Part shown: positions 42,081-50,339 of the stretch, piece after piece
How positions within the stretch are numbered: position 1 is the stretch's first letter
Layout of the letters: each line of letters starts with the position of its first letter
From: Burkholderiaceae bacterium
GTDB lineage: Bacteria > Pseudomonadota > Gammaproteobacteria > Burkholderiales > Burkholderiaceae_E
Length of the DNA: 64,000 nt
Assembly (NCBI GenBank): GCA_023954015.1
Contig: JAMLIS010000005.1
Location: 62,001 to 126,000 of the forward strand
Direction: 5' to 3'
The notes under the pieces: generated by a model
The model's input: the letters and a program-made list of their open reading frames with translations, nothing else
Databases searched by the model: none
Told to the model about the DNA's origin: nothing
Translations under genes and position numbers: made by a program

Positions 42081-42881
42081 ATGGAAACGGGAGCACGCAC
42101 CGAGCCGGACGCGGCGGCCGATCCGGCGCAGGCACCGCTGCGCCTGCGGGTGTTGACGGTGAACACGCACAAGGGATTCACGGCCTTCAACCGGCGTTTC
42201 GTGCTGCACGAGCTGCGCGAGGCGGTGCGCGCGGTGTCGGCCGACATCGTGTTCCTGCAGGAAGTGCTCGGAGAGGCGGCTGCGCCGGCCAGGCGCGCAC
42301 GCGGCGAGTGGCCGGCGTCGCAGTACGAATTCCTCGCCGACTCGATCTGGCCTCAATATGCCTACGGCAAGAATGCGGTCCATCGCGGAGGCCACCACGG
42401 CAATGCCGTACTGTCGAAGTTTCCGATCGTCGATTTCGAGAACCGCGACGTGTCGGTGAGCGGGCGCGAGCGACGCGGCCTGCTGCATTGCGTCCTGCAG
42501 GTGCCGGGCCGCTCGTTGCCCGTGCACGCGATCTGCGTCCATCTCGGGCTGAACGAGGCGCAGCGCCGCTGGCAACTCGAGCGGCTGTGCCAGCAGATCG
42601 AGGAGAGGACCCCGGCCGATGCCCCGCTGATCGTCGCGGGCGACTTCAACGACTGGCGGCTGCGCGCGCATGCGCGGTTGCGGCGCTGCGCAGGGCTCGT
42701 CGAGGTGTTCGTCGAGGCAACGGGGTCGGCTGCGCGCACCTTCCCCGCTCGATGGCCGGTGCTGAAGCTCGACCGGATCTACGTGCGCAACGCGCGCACG
42801 GCCCGTCCGGTGATGCTGCGGCCGCGGCCGTGGTCGCGCCTGTCGGATCACGCTCCGCTGGCAGCGGAACTCGTGCTGTGA
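42081..42881 (+). CDS. Endonuclease/exonuclease/phosphatase-family protein
   Basis: Predicted 266 residues. RVLTVNTHKGFTAFNRR, ADIVFLQEV, HGNAVLSKFPI, HLGLNEAQR, VAGDFNDWR and LSDHAPLAAEL follow the order of the EEP superfamily (Mg-dependent nucleases and phosphodiesterases), with the catalytic Asn, Glu, His and Asp residues present. It lies between a proline-rich peptide and ClsB, overlapping the latter by four bases. Such pairs of EEP protein and cardiolipin synthase B occur in YbhP-ClsB-YbhN operons of enterobacteria, so this is the YbhP equivalent. The substrate is unknown; no signal peptide. Confidence 0.88.
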   Translation: METGARTEPDAAADPAQAPLRLRVLTVNTHKGFTAFNRRFVLHELREAVRAVSADIVFLQEVLGEAAAPARRARGEWPASQYEFLADSIWPQYAYGKNAVHRGGHHGNAVLSKFPIVDFENRDVSVSGRERRGLLHCVLQVPGRSLPVHAICVHLGLNEAQRRWQLERLCQQIEERTPADAPLIVAGDFNDWRLRAHARLRRCAGLVEVFVEATGSAARTFPARWPVLKLDRIYVRNARTARPVMLRPRPWSRLSDHAPLAAELVL

Positions 42882-44248
42882 AGGCCCGCTGGATCGGCGG
42901 CAACCAGGCGCGCCTGCTCGAGAACGGCGAGGAGTACTACCCGCAGGTGTTCGCGGCGATCGCCTCGGCGCGGCGGCAGGTGACGATCGAGACCTTCATT
43001 CTCTTCGAGGACAAGGTCGGCGAAGAACTGCAGCGCTCGCTGATCGCCGCGGGCAGGCGCGGCGTGCAGGTCGACCTGACGGTCGACGGCTACGGTTCGT
43101 CGGACCTGACGGACGCATTTCTTTCCGCGCTCACCGAGGCAGGCGTTCGCGTGCACGTATTCGACCCTCGTCCGAAGATCTTCGGGCTGCGGCGAAACCT
43201 GTTCCGGCGCATGCATCGCAAGATCGTCGTCGTCGACGCGGAGCGCGCCTTCGTCGGCGGCATCAATTTCTCGGCGGACCACCTGGCCGATTTCGGCCCC
43301 ATGGCCAAGCAGGACTACGCCGTCGAGGTGCGCGGCCCGATCGTCGGCGTGATCCACCGCTTCGTGCTGCGGATGCTGCCGCGCGAGCGCAGGCGCTCGT
43401 TGCGCGAGCTGCTCGGCGAATGGCTCGAGCGACGTCGCGAGAGCGCGGCGAACCAGGCGCAGGCCGCAGCCCGCGGCGGCGTTCTCGCCGCCTTCGTCGT
43501 GCGCGACAACGGCGCACATCGCAACGACATCGAGCACCAGTACCGTCTCGCGTTTCGCGCTGCCCGTTCGCATGTGTGCCTGGCCAACGCCTACTTCTTT
43601 CCCGGCTACCGCCTGCTGCGCGACATGCGGCGTGCCGCGCGGCGCGGCGTGCGCGTCGACCTGATCCTGCAGGGCGAGCCCGACATGCCGATCGTGCGCA
43701 TCGCGGCGCGCATGCTGTACGCACACCTGCTGCGCGCCGGCGTGCGCATCCACGAATACTGCGAGCGTCCGCTGCACGGGAAGGTCGCAGTCGTCGACGA
43801 CGAGTGGGCAACCGTCGGCTCGAGCAACCTCGATCCGTTGAGCCTGTCGCTGAACCTCGAGGCGAATCTGATGCTGCGCGACCGGGCCTTCGCATCGGAG
43901 CTTCGCCGGCGACTCGGGCGCTTGATCGACGAGCACTGCAAGGCGATGGAACCCGGCGCGCTGCGCACTTTCGGCCTGTGGCGACTGGTACCCAGCTTCG
44001 TGGTCTTCCACGTGCTTCGGCGCTTCCCCGAATGGGCGACGTGGTTGCCGACCCACGAGCCTCGCCTGCACACGGTCGGAATGCGTCCCGACGCCCGCGA
44101 GCGTTCGCCCGGCGCGCGGGCCGTGCACGAGGACGCAGTGAGCGACGAGCACGTCGCAGTGCGCGACGAGCACGACGCGGCGGCCGATGCGCACGACGAC
44201 GAGGTCGCCCCTGCGACGTGCTGCACCGATACGACGCGGACCTTGTGA
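42878..44248 (+). CDS. clsB: ClsB: cardiolipin synthase B (phospholipase D family)
   Basis: Predicted 456 residues from a GTG overlapping the previous stop (GTGA). Two phospholipase D HKD motifs are clear: HRKIVVVDAERAFVGGIN and HGKVAVVDDEWATVGSSN. The fold, length and NGEEYYPQVFAAIASAR start fit ClsB (YbhO), which makes cardiolipin from phosphatidylglycerol at the inner membrane. The last ~60 residues are His/Asp/Ala-rich (HEDAVSDEHVAVRDEHDAAADAHDD) and not part of the family. The ybhP-clsB-ybhN gene order is kept. Confidence 0.9.
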   Translation: MKARWIGGNQARLLENGEEYYPQVFAAIASARRQVTIETFILFEDKVGEELQRSLIAAGRRGVQVDLTVDGYGSSDLTDAFLSALTEAGVRVHVFDPRPKIFGLRRNLFRRMHRKIVVVDAERAFVGGINFSADHLADFGPMAKQDYAVEVRGPIVGVIHRFVLRMLPRERRRSLRELLGEWLERRRESAANQAQAAARGGVLAAFVVRDNGAHRNDIEHQYRLAFRAARSHVCLANAYFFPGYRLLRDMRRAARRGVRVDLILQGEPDMPIVRIAARMLYAHLLRAGVRIHEYCERPLHGKVAVVDDEWATVGSSNLDPLSLSLNLEANLMLRDRAFASELRRRLGRLIDEHCKAMEPGALRTFGLWRLVPSFVVFHVLRRFPEWATWLPTHEPRLHTVGMRPDARERSPGARAVHEDAVSDEHVAVRDEHDAAADAHDDEVAPATCCTDTTRTL

Positions 44249-45262
44249 ATGAGCCGCACCGGGCGCGGACGTTTTCGCCGCTGGGGCGCCCGCGTGCTGC
44301 TGCTCGGCTTCTTCTGCCTGGCCGGCTGGCTCGCCTGGCGACAGGCGAGGACTGTCGACTGGTCGGAAGTGCTCGCGACGCTTCGCGACTATCGCGCCAC
44401 CACGCTGGTGCTCGCGTTCGCGCTTACCGCGGCGAGCTACGGGATCTACGGCTGCTTCGACGTACTGAGCTGCCGATACGTCGGCGCGCGCGTGTCGAGC
44501 CCGCGTGCGGTGCTGGTCGGCGCCGTCAGCTACGCATTCAACCTGAACATCGGGTCGATCGTCGGCGGAGCCGGTTTTCGCCTTCGCCTGTATTCGCGCC
44601 TCGGCGTAGAGCAGGGAAAGATCGCTGCGATGATCGCGTTCAGCATCGCGACCAACTGGATCGGCTACCTGCTCGTCGCCGGCGCCGTGTTCGCCGTCGG
44701 CGGCGTGGTTTTTCCCGACGGATGGAAGGCAGGCGACGGCGCGATGCGGGTGATCGGCGCGGTGATGGCCACGGTGCCGCTCGGCTACGTGGCGCTGTGC
44801 CGCTACTCGCCGCGGCGCGAGCTTTCGTTTCGCGGCCGTACGTTCCGGTTGCCGTCGGCGGGCATGGCGCTTCGCCAGCTGCTGCTCGGCGGATCGAACT
44901 GGCTCGTCATCGCCGCCGTCGTCTTCGTGCTGCTCGGCCAACAGGCGTCGTACGCGACGGCGCTGGCGGTAGTGTGCGTCGCCAGCATCGCCGGCGCGGT
45001 GGCGCACATTCCCGGCGGGCTCGGCGTCATCGAGGGCGTCTTCGTCGCGATGCTCGGCTGGTCGCTGGGCACCGGCGCGATCCTCGCGGCCGTGCTCGCC
45101 TATCGTGCGGTGTACTACCTGGTACCGCTGGCGGTGGCCGGCGTGTCGTTCCTGCTGCTCGAGCTGGTGGCTCGCCGCGCGGCGCCGGCACGCGCGGCCG
45201 CGACCGGCGCGCGAACCACGCCGCGCTCCGGCGGTCGACCCGGGCCCGGTCGGGCACGATGA
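44249..45262 (+). CDS. YbhN/UPF0104-family integral membrane protein
   Basis: Predicted 337 residues starting directly after the clsB stop (TGAATG). About eight transmembrane helices are visible (LLLGFFCLAGWLAW, TLVLAFALTAASYGIYG, YLVPLAVAGVSFLLLELV and others). The family is related to the flippase part of lysylphosphatidylglycerol synthases (LPG synthase TM region). GGLGVIEGVFVAMLG is a typical conserved block. In enterobacteria YbhN has been implicated in cardiolipin transport or envelope lipid balance, which agrees with the neighbouring clsB. Substrate not proven. Confidence 0.88.
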   Translation: MSRTGRGRFRRWGARVLLLGFFCLAGWLAWRQARTVDWSEVLATLRDYRATTLVLAFALTAASYGIYGCFDVLSCRYVGARVSSPRAVLVGAVSYAFNLNIGSIVGGAGFRLRLYSRLGVEQGKIAAMIAFSIATNWIGYLLVAGAVFAVGGVVFPDGWKAGDGAMRVIGAVMATVPLGYVALCRYSPRRELSFRGRTFRLPSAGMALRQLLLGGSNWLVIAAVVFVLLGQQASYATALAVVCVASIAGAVAHIPGGLGVIEGVFVAMLGWSLGTGAILAAVLAYRAVYYLVPLAVAGVSFLLLELVARRAAPARAAATGARTTPRSGGRPGPGRAR

Positions 45263-45317
45263 TTGCGCGGGCGCTGCGACGCGGCCCTCAGGGCCGCCGT
45301 GCAGCGGAGCACTCCAG

Positions 45318-45935
45318 ATGAACGCATCGACGCGCCGCGAAGAGCCGCGTGGTTGGCGCGCCGGTGGCCGCACCCAGCGCGCCTACGGTCTCTTCGAACG
45401 CTTCGCGGCGTACGCCAGCCGCGCATCGGGCAGCAGCGCCGGCTTCGCGCTGGCGGCGCTCGCCATCGTCGCCTGGGCGATCAGCGGCCCGATGTTCGGT
45501 TTCTCGCAGACCTGGCAACTGGTGATCAACACCGGAACGACGATCGTCACCTTCCTGATGGTGTTCCTGATCCAGCACGCGCAGAACAAGGACAGCCGTG
45601 CCGTGCACCTGAAGCTGAACGAGCTGCTGGCTTCGCACGAGTATGCGAGCAACCGGCTGGTGGCGATCGAGGACCTCGACGAGGAGTCGCTGCGCAGGCT
45701 GCACGTCTTCTATTGCCGGCTCGCCGAACTCGCCGAGCAGGAGGGCGGCCTGAAGGTGAGCCACTCGGTCGACGAAGCGGCACAGCTGCACAGTCGCAAG
45801 AAGCGGGCGAGGCAGGCGCGTGCGGGCGGGTCTTCCCGTGCAGTGCCGCGCGCCGTCGCGCTCGACCCGGCCGGGCGGCCCGACGAAGGCGCTCAGCGGC
45901 AACGCGGCACGAGCATGCCCCGCGAGAAGGCCTGA
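45318..45935 (+). CDS. Low-affinity iron permease-family membrane protein
   Basis: Predicted 205 residues. The core (about 25-125) has two membrane helices (GFALAALAIVAWAISGPMFGF and TGTTIVTFLMVFLIQHAQN) followed by KDSRAVHLKLNELL, the signature of the low-affinity iron permease family (PF04120). In most bacteria these proteins are of unknown function despite the name. The C-terminal ~60 residues are Arg/Ala/Ser-rich and low complexity. The stop touches the ATG of the following threonine ammonia-lyase gene, suggesting one transcript. Confidence 0.85.
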   Translation: MNASTRREEPRGWRAGGRTQRAYGLFERFAAYASRASGSSAGFALAALAIVAWAISGPMFGFSQTWQLVINTGTTIVTFLMVFLIQHAQNKDSRAVHLKLNELLASHEYASNRLVAIEDLDEESLRRLHVFYCRLAELAEQEGGLKVSHSVDEAAQLHSRKKRARQARAGGSSRAVPRAVALDPAGRPDEGAQRQRGTSMPREKA

Positions 45936-47162
45936 ATGGCGCTGGCCGACGACTCCGGACGCGATGCCGTCGGCTTCGACGACGTCGTGGCTGCCGAGCG
46001 GCGCATCGCCGGACAGGTAGAACAGACCCCGTTCCTGCATTCGCGCACCTTGTCGGAGATCGCCGGCGCGCAGCTGTACCTGAAGTTCGAGAACCTGCAG
46101 TTCACGGCGTCGTTCAAGGAGCGCGGCGCGCTGAACCGGCTCGCGCAACTCGCGCCCGAGGTGCTCTCGCGCGGCGTGCTCGCGGCGTCGGCAGGCAATC
46201 ACGCGCAGGGCGTTGCCTGGCACGCCGGGCGCCTGGGCGCGCCGGCCACGATCGTGATGCCTTCGGGCACCGCGCCCGTGAAGGTCGCGCGCACGCGCGC
46301 GCTGGGCGCGACGATCGTGCTGCACGGCGAGCGCTTCGACGAAACCTACGCGCACGCAGCGGCGATCGCCGCCGATCGCGGGTCGACGATGATCGATCCC
46401 TTCGACGACGAGGCCGTGATCGCCGGCCAGGGCACCGTCGGCCTGGAGATGGCGCGCTCGGCGCACGAACTCGACGACGTCGTCGTGCCGATCGGCGGCG
46501 GCGGGCTGGCGGCCGGCGTCTCGATCGCGATGCGCCGCCTGCGTCCGTCGGTGCGCGTCGTCGGCGTGCAGAGCGAGCGCTTCGCGCTCGTGCACGACGC
46601 GCTGCGCGGCGTGCATCACCCGGTCGGCTCCTCGACGATCGCCGACGGCATCGCGGTCAACCGGCTCGGGGCGGTCACGCTGCCGCTGCTGCGCCGGCAC
46701 CTGGACGACGTGCTGCTGGTCGACGACGCGCAGATCGAGCAGGCCATCCTGCTGCTGCTCGAGATCGAAAAGACCGTCGTCGAAGGCGCGGGCGCGGCCG
46801 GGCTCGCCGCGGTGCTCGCGCACGCGCGACGATTCCGCAGGCGGCACGTCGGGCTGGTCCTCACCGGCGGCAACATCGACCCGCTGCTGCTTGCCGCGAT
46901 CATCGAGCGTGGGCTCGCGCATTCGGGACGGCTCGCGCGCCTCGTCGTCGACGTGCGCGACGCGCCCGGCGCGCTCGCGCGACTGACCGCGCTGCTCGCC
47001 GACGAACGCGCGAACGTCGAGCAGATCCATCACGAGCGCGCGTTCGGAACCAAGGGCGCGCAGCGCGTGGACGTGGAAATCGTCGTGCAGACCGAGTCGC
47101 CCGCGCACGTCGAACGCGTGCTTCGCCGGTTGCGCGACGCCGGCTTCGACGTTCGCCGCTGA
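45936..47162 (+). CDS. Threonine ammonia-lyase (catabolic type, with ACT domain)
   Basis: Predicted 408 residues. The PLP lysine lies in FTASFKERGALNRL, the substrate loop is SAGNHAQGVAW and the glycine-rich phosphate loop is PIGGGGLAAG. A C-terminal ACT-like domain (LARLVVDVRDAPGALARLTALLADE) follows. The enzyme deaminates threonine, or serine, to the 2-oxoacid. Length and single ACT domain suggest the catabolic TdcB-like or short IlvA form. The ATG directly follows the preceding stop. 2-Oxobutanoate from it could feed propionyl-CoA or isoleucine routes. Confidence 0.9.
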   Translation: MALADDSGRDAVGFDDVVAAERRIAGQVEQTPFLHSRTLSEIAGAQLYLKFENLQFTASFKERGALNRLAQLAPEVLSRGVLAASAGNHAQGVAWHAGRLGAPATIVMPSGTAPVKVARTRALGATIVLHGERFDETYAHAAAIAADRGSTMIDPFDDEAVIAGQGTVGLEMARSAHELDDVVVPIGGGGLAAGVSIAMRRLRPSVRVVGVQSERFALVHDALRGVHHPVGSSTIADGIAVNRLGAVTLPLLRRHLDDVLLVDDAQIEQAILLLLEIEKTVVEGAGAAGLAAVLAHARRFRRRHVGLVLTGGNIDPLLLAAIIERGLAHSGRLARLVVDVRDAPGALARLTALLADERANVEQIHHERAFGTKGAQRVDVEIVVQTESPAHVERVLRRLRDAGFDVRR

Positions 47163-47233
47163 CCGTCTCGGGCTCCGGGGCGTTCCGCTCGCCTACAATG
47201 CCCCTCCTCCGATCGACGAACGGGTTCACGGCA

Positions 47234-48088
47234 ATGGCAATCGACAGCGTAGGCATCATCGGCGCCGGCACGATGGGCAGCGGCATCGCGCAGGCGTGCG
47301 CAGCCGCCGGCATCGGCGCGGTCATGCAGGACATCGACGAGGCGGCCACCGCGCGCGGGATGCGCACGATCGACGGCTCGCTCGAGCGACAGGTGAAGAA
47401 GGGCTCGCTCGACGCGGCGGGCAAGGCGGCGATGCTCGGGCGCGTGCGCACGAGCACGCGCCCGCAGGATCTCGCCGCGTGCGACCTCGTCATCGAGGCC
47501 GCCACCGAGAACGAGGCGCTGAAGCAGAAGATCCTGCGCGACGTTGCGGCGATCGTGAAACCCGAAACGATCATCGCGACGAACACCTCGTCGATCTCGA
47601 TCACCCGGCTCGCCGCGTCGCTGAAGGAACCGGAGCGCTTCGTCGGGATGCATTTCTTCAACCCGGTACCGCTGATGGCGCTGGTCGAGATCATCCGCGG
47701 GCTGCGTACCTCGGACGCGGCGGTGGACGCCGTCACCGCGCTCGCGCAGCGCCTGGGCAAGACGCCGATCGGCGTGAAGAACAGCGCCGGCTTCGTCGTC
47801 AACCGCATCCTGTGCCCGATGATCAACGAGGCGATCTTCGCGCTGCAGGAAGGGCTGGCCAGCGCCGGCGAGATCGACGCCGGCATGAAGCTCGGCTGCA
47901 ATCACCCGATCGGGCCGCTCGCCCTGTGCGACCTGATCGGCCTGGACGTCGAACTGGCCGTGATGGAAGTGCTCTACGGCAGCTTCAACGATCCGAAATA
48001 CCGGCCGGCGCCGCTGCTGCGCGAGATGGTCGACGCCGGGATGCTCGGACGCAAGACCGGGCGCGGCTTCTACTCCTACGAGAAGTGA
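47234..48088 (+). CDS. 3-Hydroxybutyryl-CoA dehydrogenase
   Basis: Predicted 284 residues, the normal length for the short form. The NAD site is GIIGAGTMGSGIA, the catalytic His is in MHFFNPVPLMALVEI, with TNTSSISITRLA and NSAGFVVNRILCPMINEA in the expected order. It oxidises (S)-3-hydroxybutyryl-CoA to acetoacetyl-CoA, or runs in reverse. A TACAAT sequence at 47195-47200 is a plausible -10 box. It does not have a fused hydratase domain. The downstream methyltransferase overlaps by four bases. Confidence 0.93.
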   Translation: MAIDSVGIIGAGTMGSGIAQACAAAGIGAVMQDIDEAATARGMRTIDGSLERQVKKGSLDAAGKAAMLGRVRTSTRPQDLAACDLVIEAATENEALKQKILRDVAAIVKPETIIATNTSSISITRLAASLKEPERFVGMHFFNPVPLMALVEIIRGLRTSDAAVDAVTALAQRLGKTPIGVKNSAGFVVNRILCPMINEAIFALQEGLASAGEIDAGMKLGCNHPIGPLALCDLIGLDVELAVMEVLYGSFNDPKYRPAPLLREMVDAGMLGRKTGRGFYSYEK

Positions 48089-48744
48089 ACCGCCTACCGG
48101 AAGTGAACCGCGGCTCGGGCAAGGGCGCGGCCGGTCCGTCGGCCGACTTCTGGCAGCAGCGCTTCGCCTCGCAGCGCACGCCCTGGGACCGCGGCGAGGT
48201 GAATCCGGCGCTCGGGCCGCTGATCGCCCGCGGAGTCTTTCCCGCCGGCGCGCGGGTGTTGGTGCCCGGCTGCGGGTCCGGATACGAGGTGGCGCGACTG
48301 GCGGCTGCCGGCTGTCGCGTGCTCGCCGTCGACTACGCCCCGGCTGCGGTCGCGCTCACGCGCGAGCGGCTGGCGCGCGCGGGCCTCGACGCGCAGGTCG
48401 TCGAGGCCGACCTGCTCGCGTGGTCCCCGGCGGAGCGCTTCGATGCGGTGTGGGACCAGGCCTGCCTGTGCGCGTTGCATCCCGACCATTGGGCCGCTTA
48501 CGCAAGGCGGCTCGCCGACTGGACGGCGCCGGGCGGCACGCTCGTGCTGCTCGCCGTCCAGGTCGAGCGCGAAGGGCGGCGGCAGGGATTCATCGAAGGC
48601 CCGCCGTACCACTGCGACGTCAACGCGATGCGCGCGCTGTTCGCGTCGAACGCCTGGCAATGGCCGAAGCCGCCTTACGCGAGTTGCGCGCATCCCTCGG
48701 GCTTCGCCGAGCTGCAGCTGCTGTTGACGCGCGACGGCGCATAG
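48085..48744 (+). CDS. Thiopurine S-methyltransferase-like SAM methyltransferase
   Basis: Predicted 219 residues from a GTG overlapping the preceding stop (GTGA). FWQQRFASQRTPWDRGEVNPAL, VLVPGCGSGYEVARLA and DLLAWSPAERFDAVWDQACLCAL fit the TPMT family, whose bacterial members methylate thiols, selenols or tellurite. The start is uncertain: the sequence GTGAACCGC occurs twice (48085 and 48103), so a start at the second copy is also possible. No link to the neighbouring dehydrogenase is obvious. Confidence 0.82.
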   Translation: MNRLPEVNRGSGKGAAGPSADFWQQRFASQRTPWDRGEVNPALGPLIARGVFPAGARVLVPGCGSGYEVARLAAAGCRVLAVDYAPAAVALTRERLARAGLDAQVVEADLLAWSPAERFDAVWDQACLCALHPDHWAAYARRLADWTAPGGTLVLLAVQVEREGRRQGFIEGPPYHCDVNAMRALFASNAWQWPKPPYASCAHPSGFAELQLLLTRDGA

Positions 48745-48752
48745 ACCGGCGT

Positions 48753-49427
48753 TCAGCCGTCGAAGTGTCGCAGCGCGCCGAGCGACACCACGGTCAGCGC
48801 TCCGTATTCCAGCTGCACGAAGCCGTCGCGCTCGAGCCGCTGCAGCGCGCGGTTCACGGTCTGCCGCGACAACCCGGTCAGGAAGCCGATCTCGCCCTGC
48901 GAGATCTCCAGGCGCGTGCCGACGGCCGGATAGAGCAGCGGATTGAACAGCTGCGCGAGACATCGCGCGACGCGTGCGTCGGGACCGAGCAACCGGTCGA
49001 TCTCCACCGTGCCGATGAACTGCCCGAGCCGCTCGTTGAGCTGCTGCAGCAGATGGCGATTGAACGAGATGCTCGTGTCGAGCAGCCAGTGGAAGGTGGC
49101 GCGAGGCAGGTAGGCGATACGGCTGTCGCGCAGCGCCACGACGTCGTATTTGCGCGGTTCGTCCTTGAGCAGCGATCCTTCCCCGAACCAGCCCCCGGCG
49201 GCGATGCCGGTGAGCGTCACCGGCTTGCCGGAAGACGAGACGTTGCTCACCTTGACGATGCCGCGAACGACGCCGATCCAGTGCTCGACCGGGTCGCCCT
49301 TGCGACAGACGAAGGCGCCGGCTCGCAATTCGCGCTCGACGAGGTCGCGGCGCACGCGCTCTTGCTGCGCTGCGTCAAGATCGTGCAGCCACGGCGACAG
49401 CGAGACATGCTCCTCCGATGCGGCCAC
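48753..49427 (-). CDS. Crp/Fnr-family transcriptional regulator
   Basis: Predicted 224 residues from a GTG at 49427. The cyclic-nucleotide-type sensor domain has GVVRGIVKVSNVSSSGK and GGWFGEGSLL, and the helix-turn-helix is ISQGEIGFLTGLSRQTVNRALQRLE. No N-terminal cysteine cluster is present, so it is not an oxygen-sensing FNR. The Arg residue that binds cAMP in CRP is not obvious. It diverges from an uptake/CoA-ligase operon across ~98 bp that contain a perfect TGTCG-N6-CGACA-type palindrome, and it is the likely binder of that site. Confidence 0.88.
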   Translation of the reverse strand: MAASEEHVSLSPWLHDLDAAQQERVRRDLVERELRAGAFVCRKGDPVEHWIGVVRGIVKVSNVSSSGKPVTLTGIAAGGWFGEGSLLKDEPRKYDVVALRDSRIAYLPRATFHWLLDTSISFNRHLLQQLNERLGQFIGTVEIDRLLGPDARVARCLAQLFNPLLYPAVGTRLEISQGEIGFLTGLSRQTVNRALQRLERDGFVQLEYGALTVVSLGALRHFDG

Positions 49428-49449
49428 GGCCCCCCGATTATCCCTGAGT

Positions 49450-49467
49450 TTGTCGGTCAGGCGACAA
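49450..49467. promoter_or_regulatory. Crp/Fnr-type palindromic operator
   Basis: TTGTCG-GTCAGG-CGACAA is a perfect palindrome with the half-site and N6 spacer geometry of CRP sites (TGTGA-N6-TCACA), but with a different half-site, TGTCG. It lies in the 98 bp between the divergent Crp/Fnr-family gene and the uptake operon, ~59 bp before the livG-type start. It probably serves to regulate both. The binder is inferred from position. Confidence 0.7.
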
Positions 49468-49525
49468 CTATACCGACGCGCGTACCCTAGACTTCGCGAA
49501 CAGGGAAGAGGAGGGGGACGGCATC

Positions 49526-50335
49526 TTGCCCATCGATCCGGCGCCGATTCTCGCAGTGCGCGACGTCTCGCTGCAGTTCGGCGGCGTGAAGGCGTTGATG
49601 GACGTGAACTTCGAAGTCCGCCCCGGCGAGCTGTTCTCGATCATCGGGCCGAACGGCGCCGGCAAGACGTCGATGCTGAACTGCATCTCCGGTCGCTATT
49701 CGCCCACCGCCGGTTCGGTGCACTTCAAGGGCCGCGACATCACGAAGCTCACGCCGAGCCAGCGCGCCGCGCTCGGGCTCGGGCGCACCTTCCAGAACCT
49801 GGCCCTGTTCAGCCACATGACGGTGCTCGACAACATCATGGTCGGTCGCCACCACCTGATGAAGAACAGCTTCCTCGGCGGCTCGCTGTACTGGTTCGGC
49901 GGCGCGCAGAAGGAGGAACTCGAGCACCGGCGCCACGTGGAAGACATCATCGACTTCCTCGAGATCAGCCACATCCGCAAGGCGGTAGCCGGCACGCTGT
50001 CGTACGGGCTGCGCAAGCGCGTCGAGCTTGCGCGGGCGGTCGCCGTGCGTCCCGACCTCATCCTGCTCGACGAGCCGATGGCCGGCATGAACCTCGAAGA
50101 GAAGGAGGACATGGCGCGCTACGTCGTCGACCTGAACGAGGAATGGGGGATGACGGTCATCATGATCGAGCACGACATGGGCGTCGTGATGGACATCTCG
50201 CAACGCGTGATGGTGCTCGACTTCGGCCGCGTGATCGCCTCGGGGCTGCCGCACGAGATCATGGACAACGAGCAGGTGAAGGCCGCCTATCTCGGCGTCG
50301 ACGAGGAGCAGCCCGTCGCGCAAGCGCGGGCCTGA
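49526..50335 (+). CDS. Liv-type ABC transporter ATP-binding protein (LivG family)
   Basis: Predicted 269 residues from a TTG start at 49526, preceded by a GGAAGAGGAGGGGG purine tract. Walker A is GPNGAGKTS, the signature is LSYGLRKRVELARA and Walker B is LILLDEPMAG. The GRTFQNLALFSHMTVLDNI block is typical of LivG. It supplies ATP hydrolysis, with the LivF-like subunit, for the permeases encoded downstream. The signature reads LSYG and not LSGG, as is usual in LivG. It opens the operon and is followed at four bases by the CoA ligase, so uptake and activation are coupled. Confidence 0.92.
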   Translation: MPIDPAPILAVRDVSLQFGGVKALMDVNFEVRPGELFSIIGPNGAGKTSMLNCISGRYSPTAGSVHFKGRDITKLTPSQRAALGLGRTFQNLALFSHMTVLDNIMVGRHHLMKNSFLGGSLYWFGGAQKEELEHRRHVEDIIDFLEISHIRKAVAGTLSYGLRKRVELARAVAVRPDLILLDEPMAGMNLEEKEDMARYVVDLNEEWGMTVIMIEHDMGVVMDISQRVMVLDFGRVIASGLPHEIMDNEQVKAAYLGVDEEQPVAQARA

Positions 50336-50339
50336 AGCG

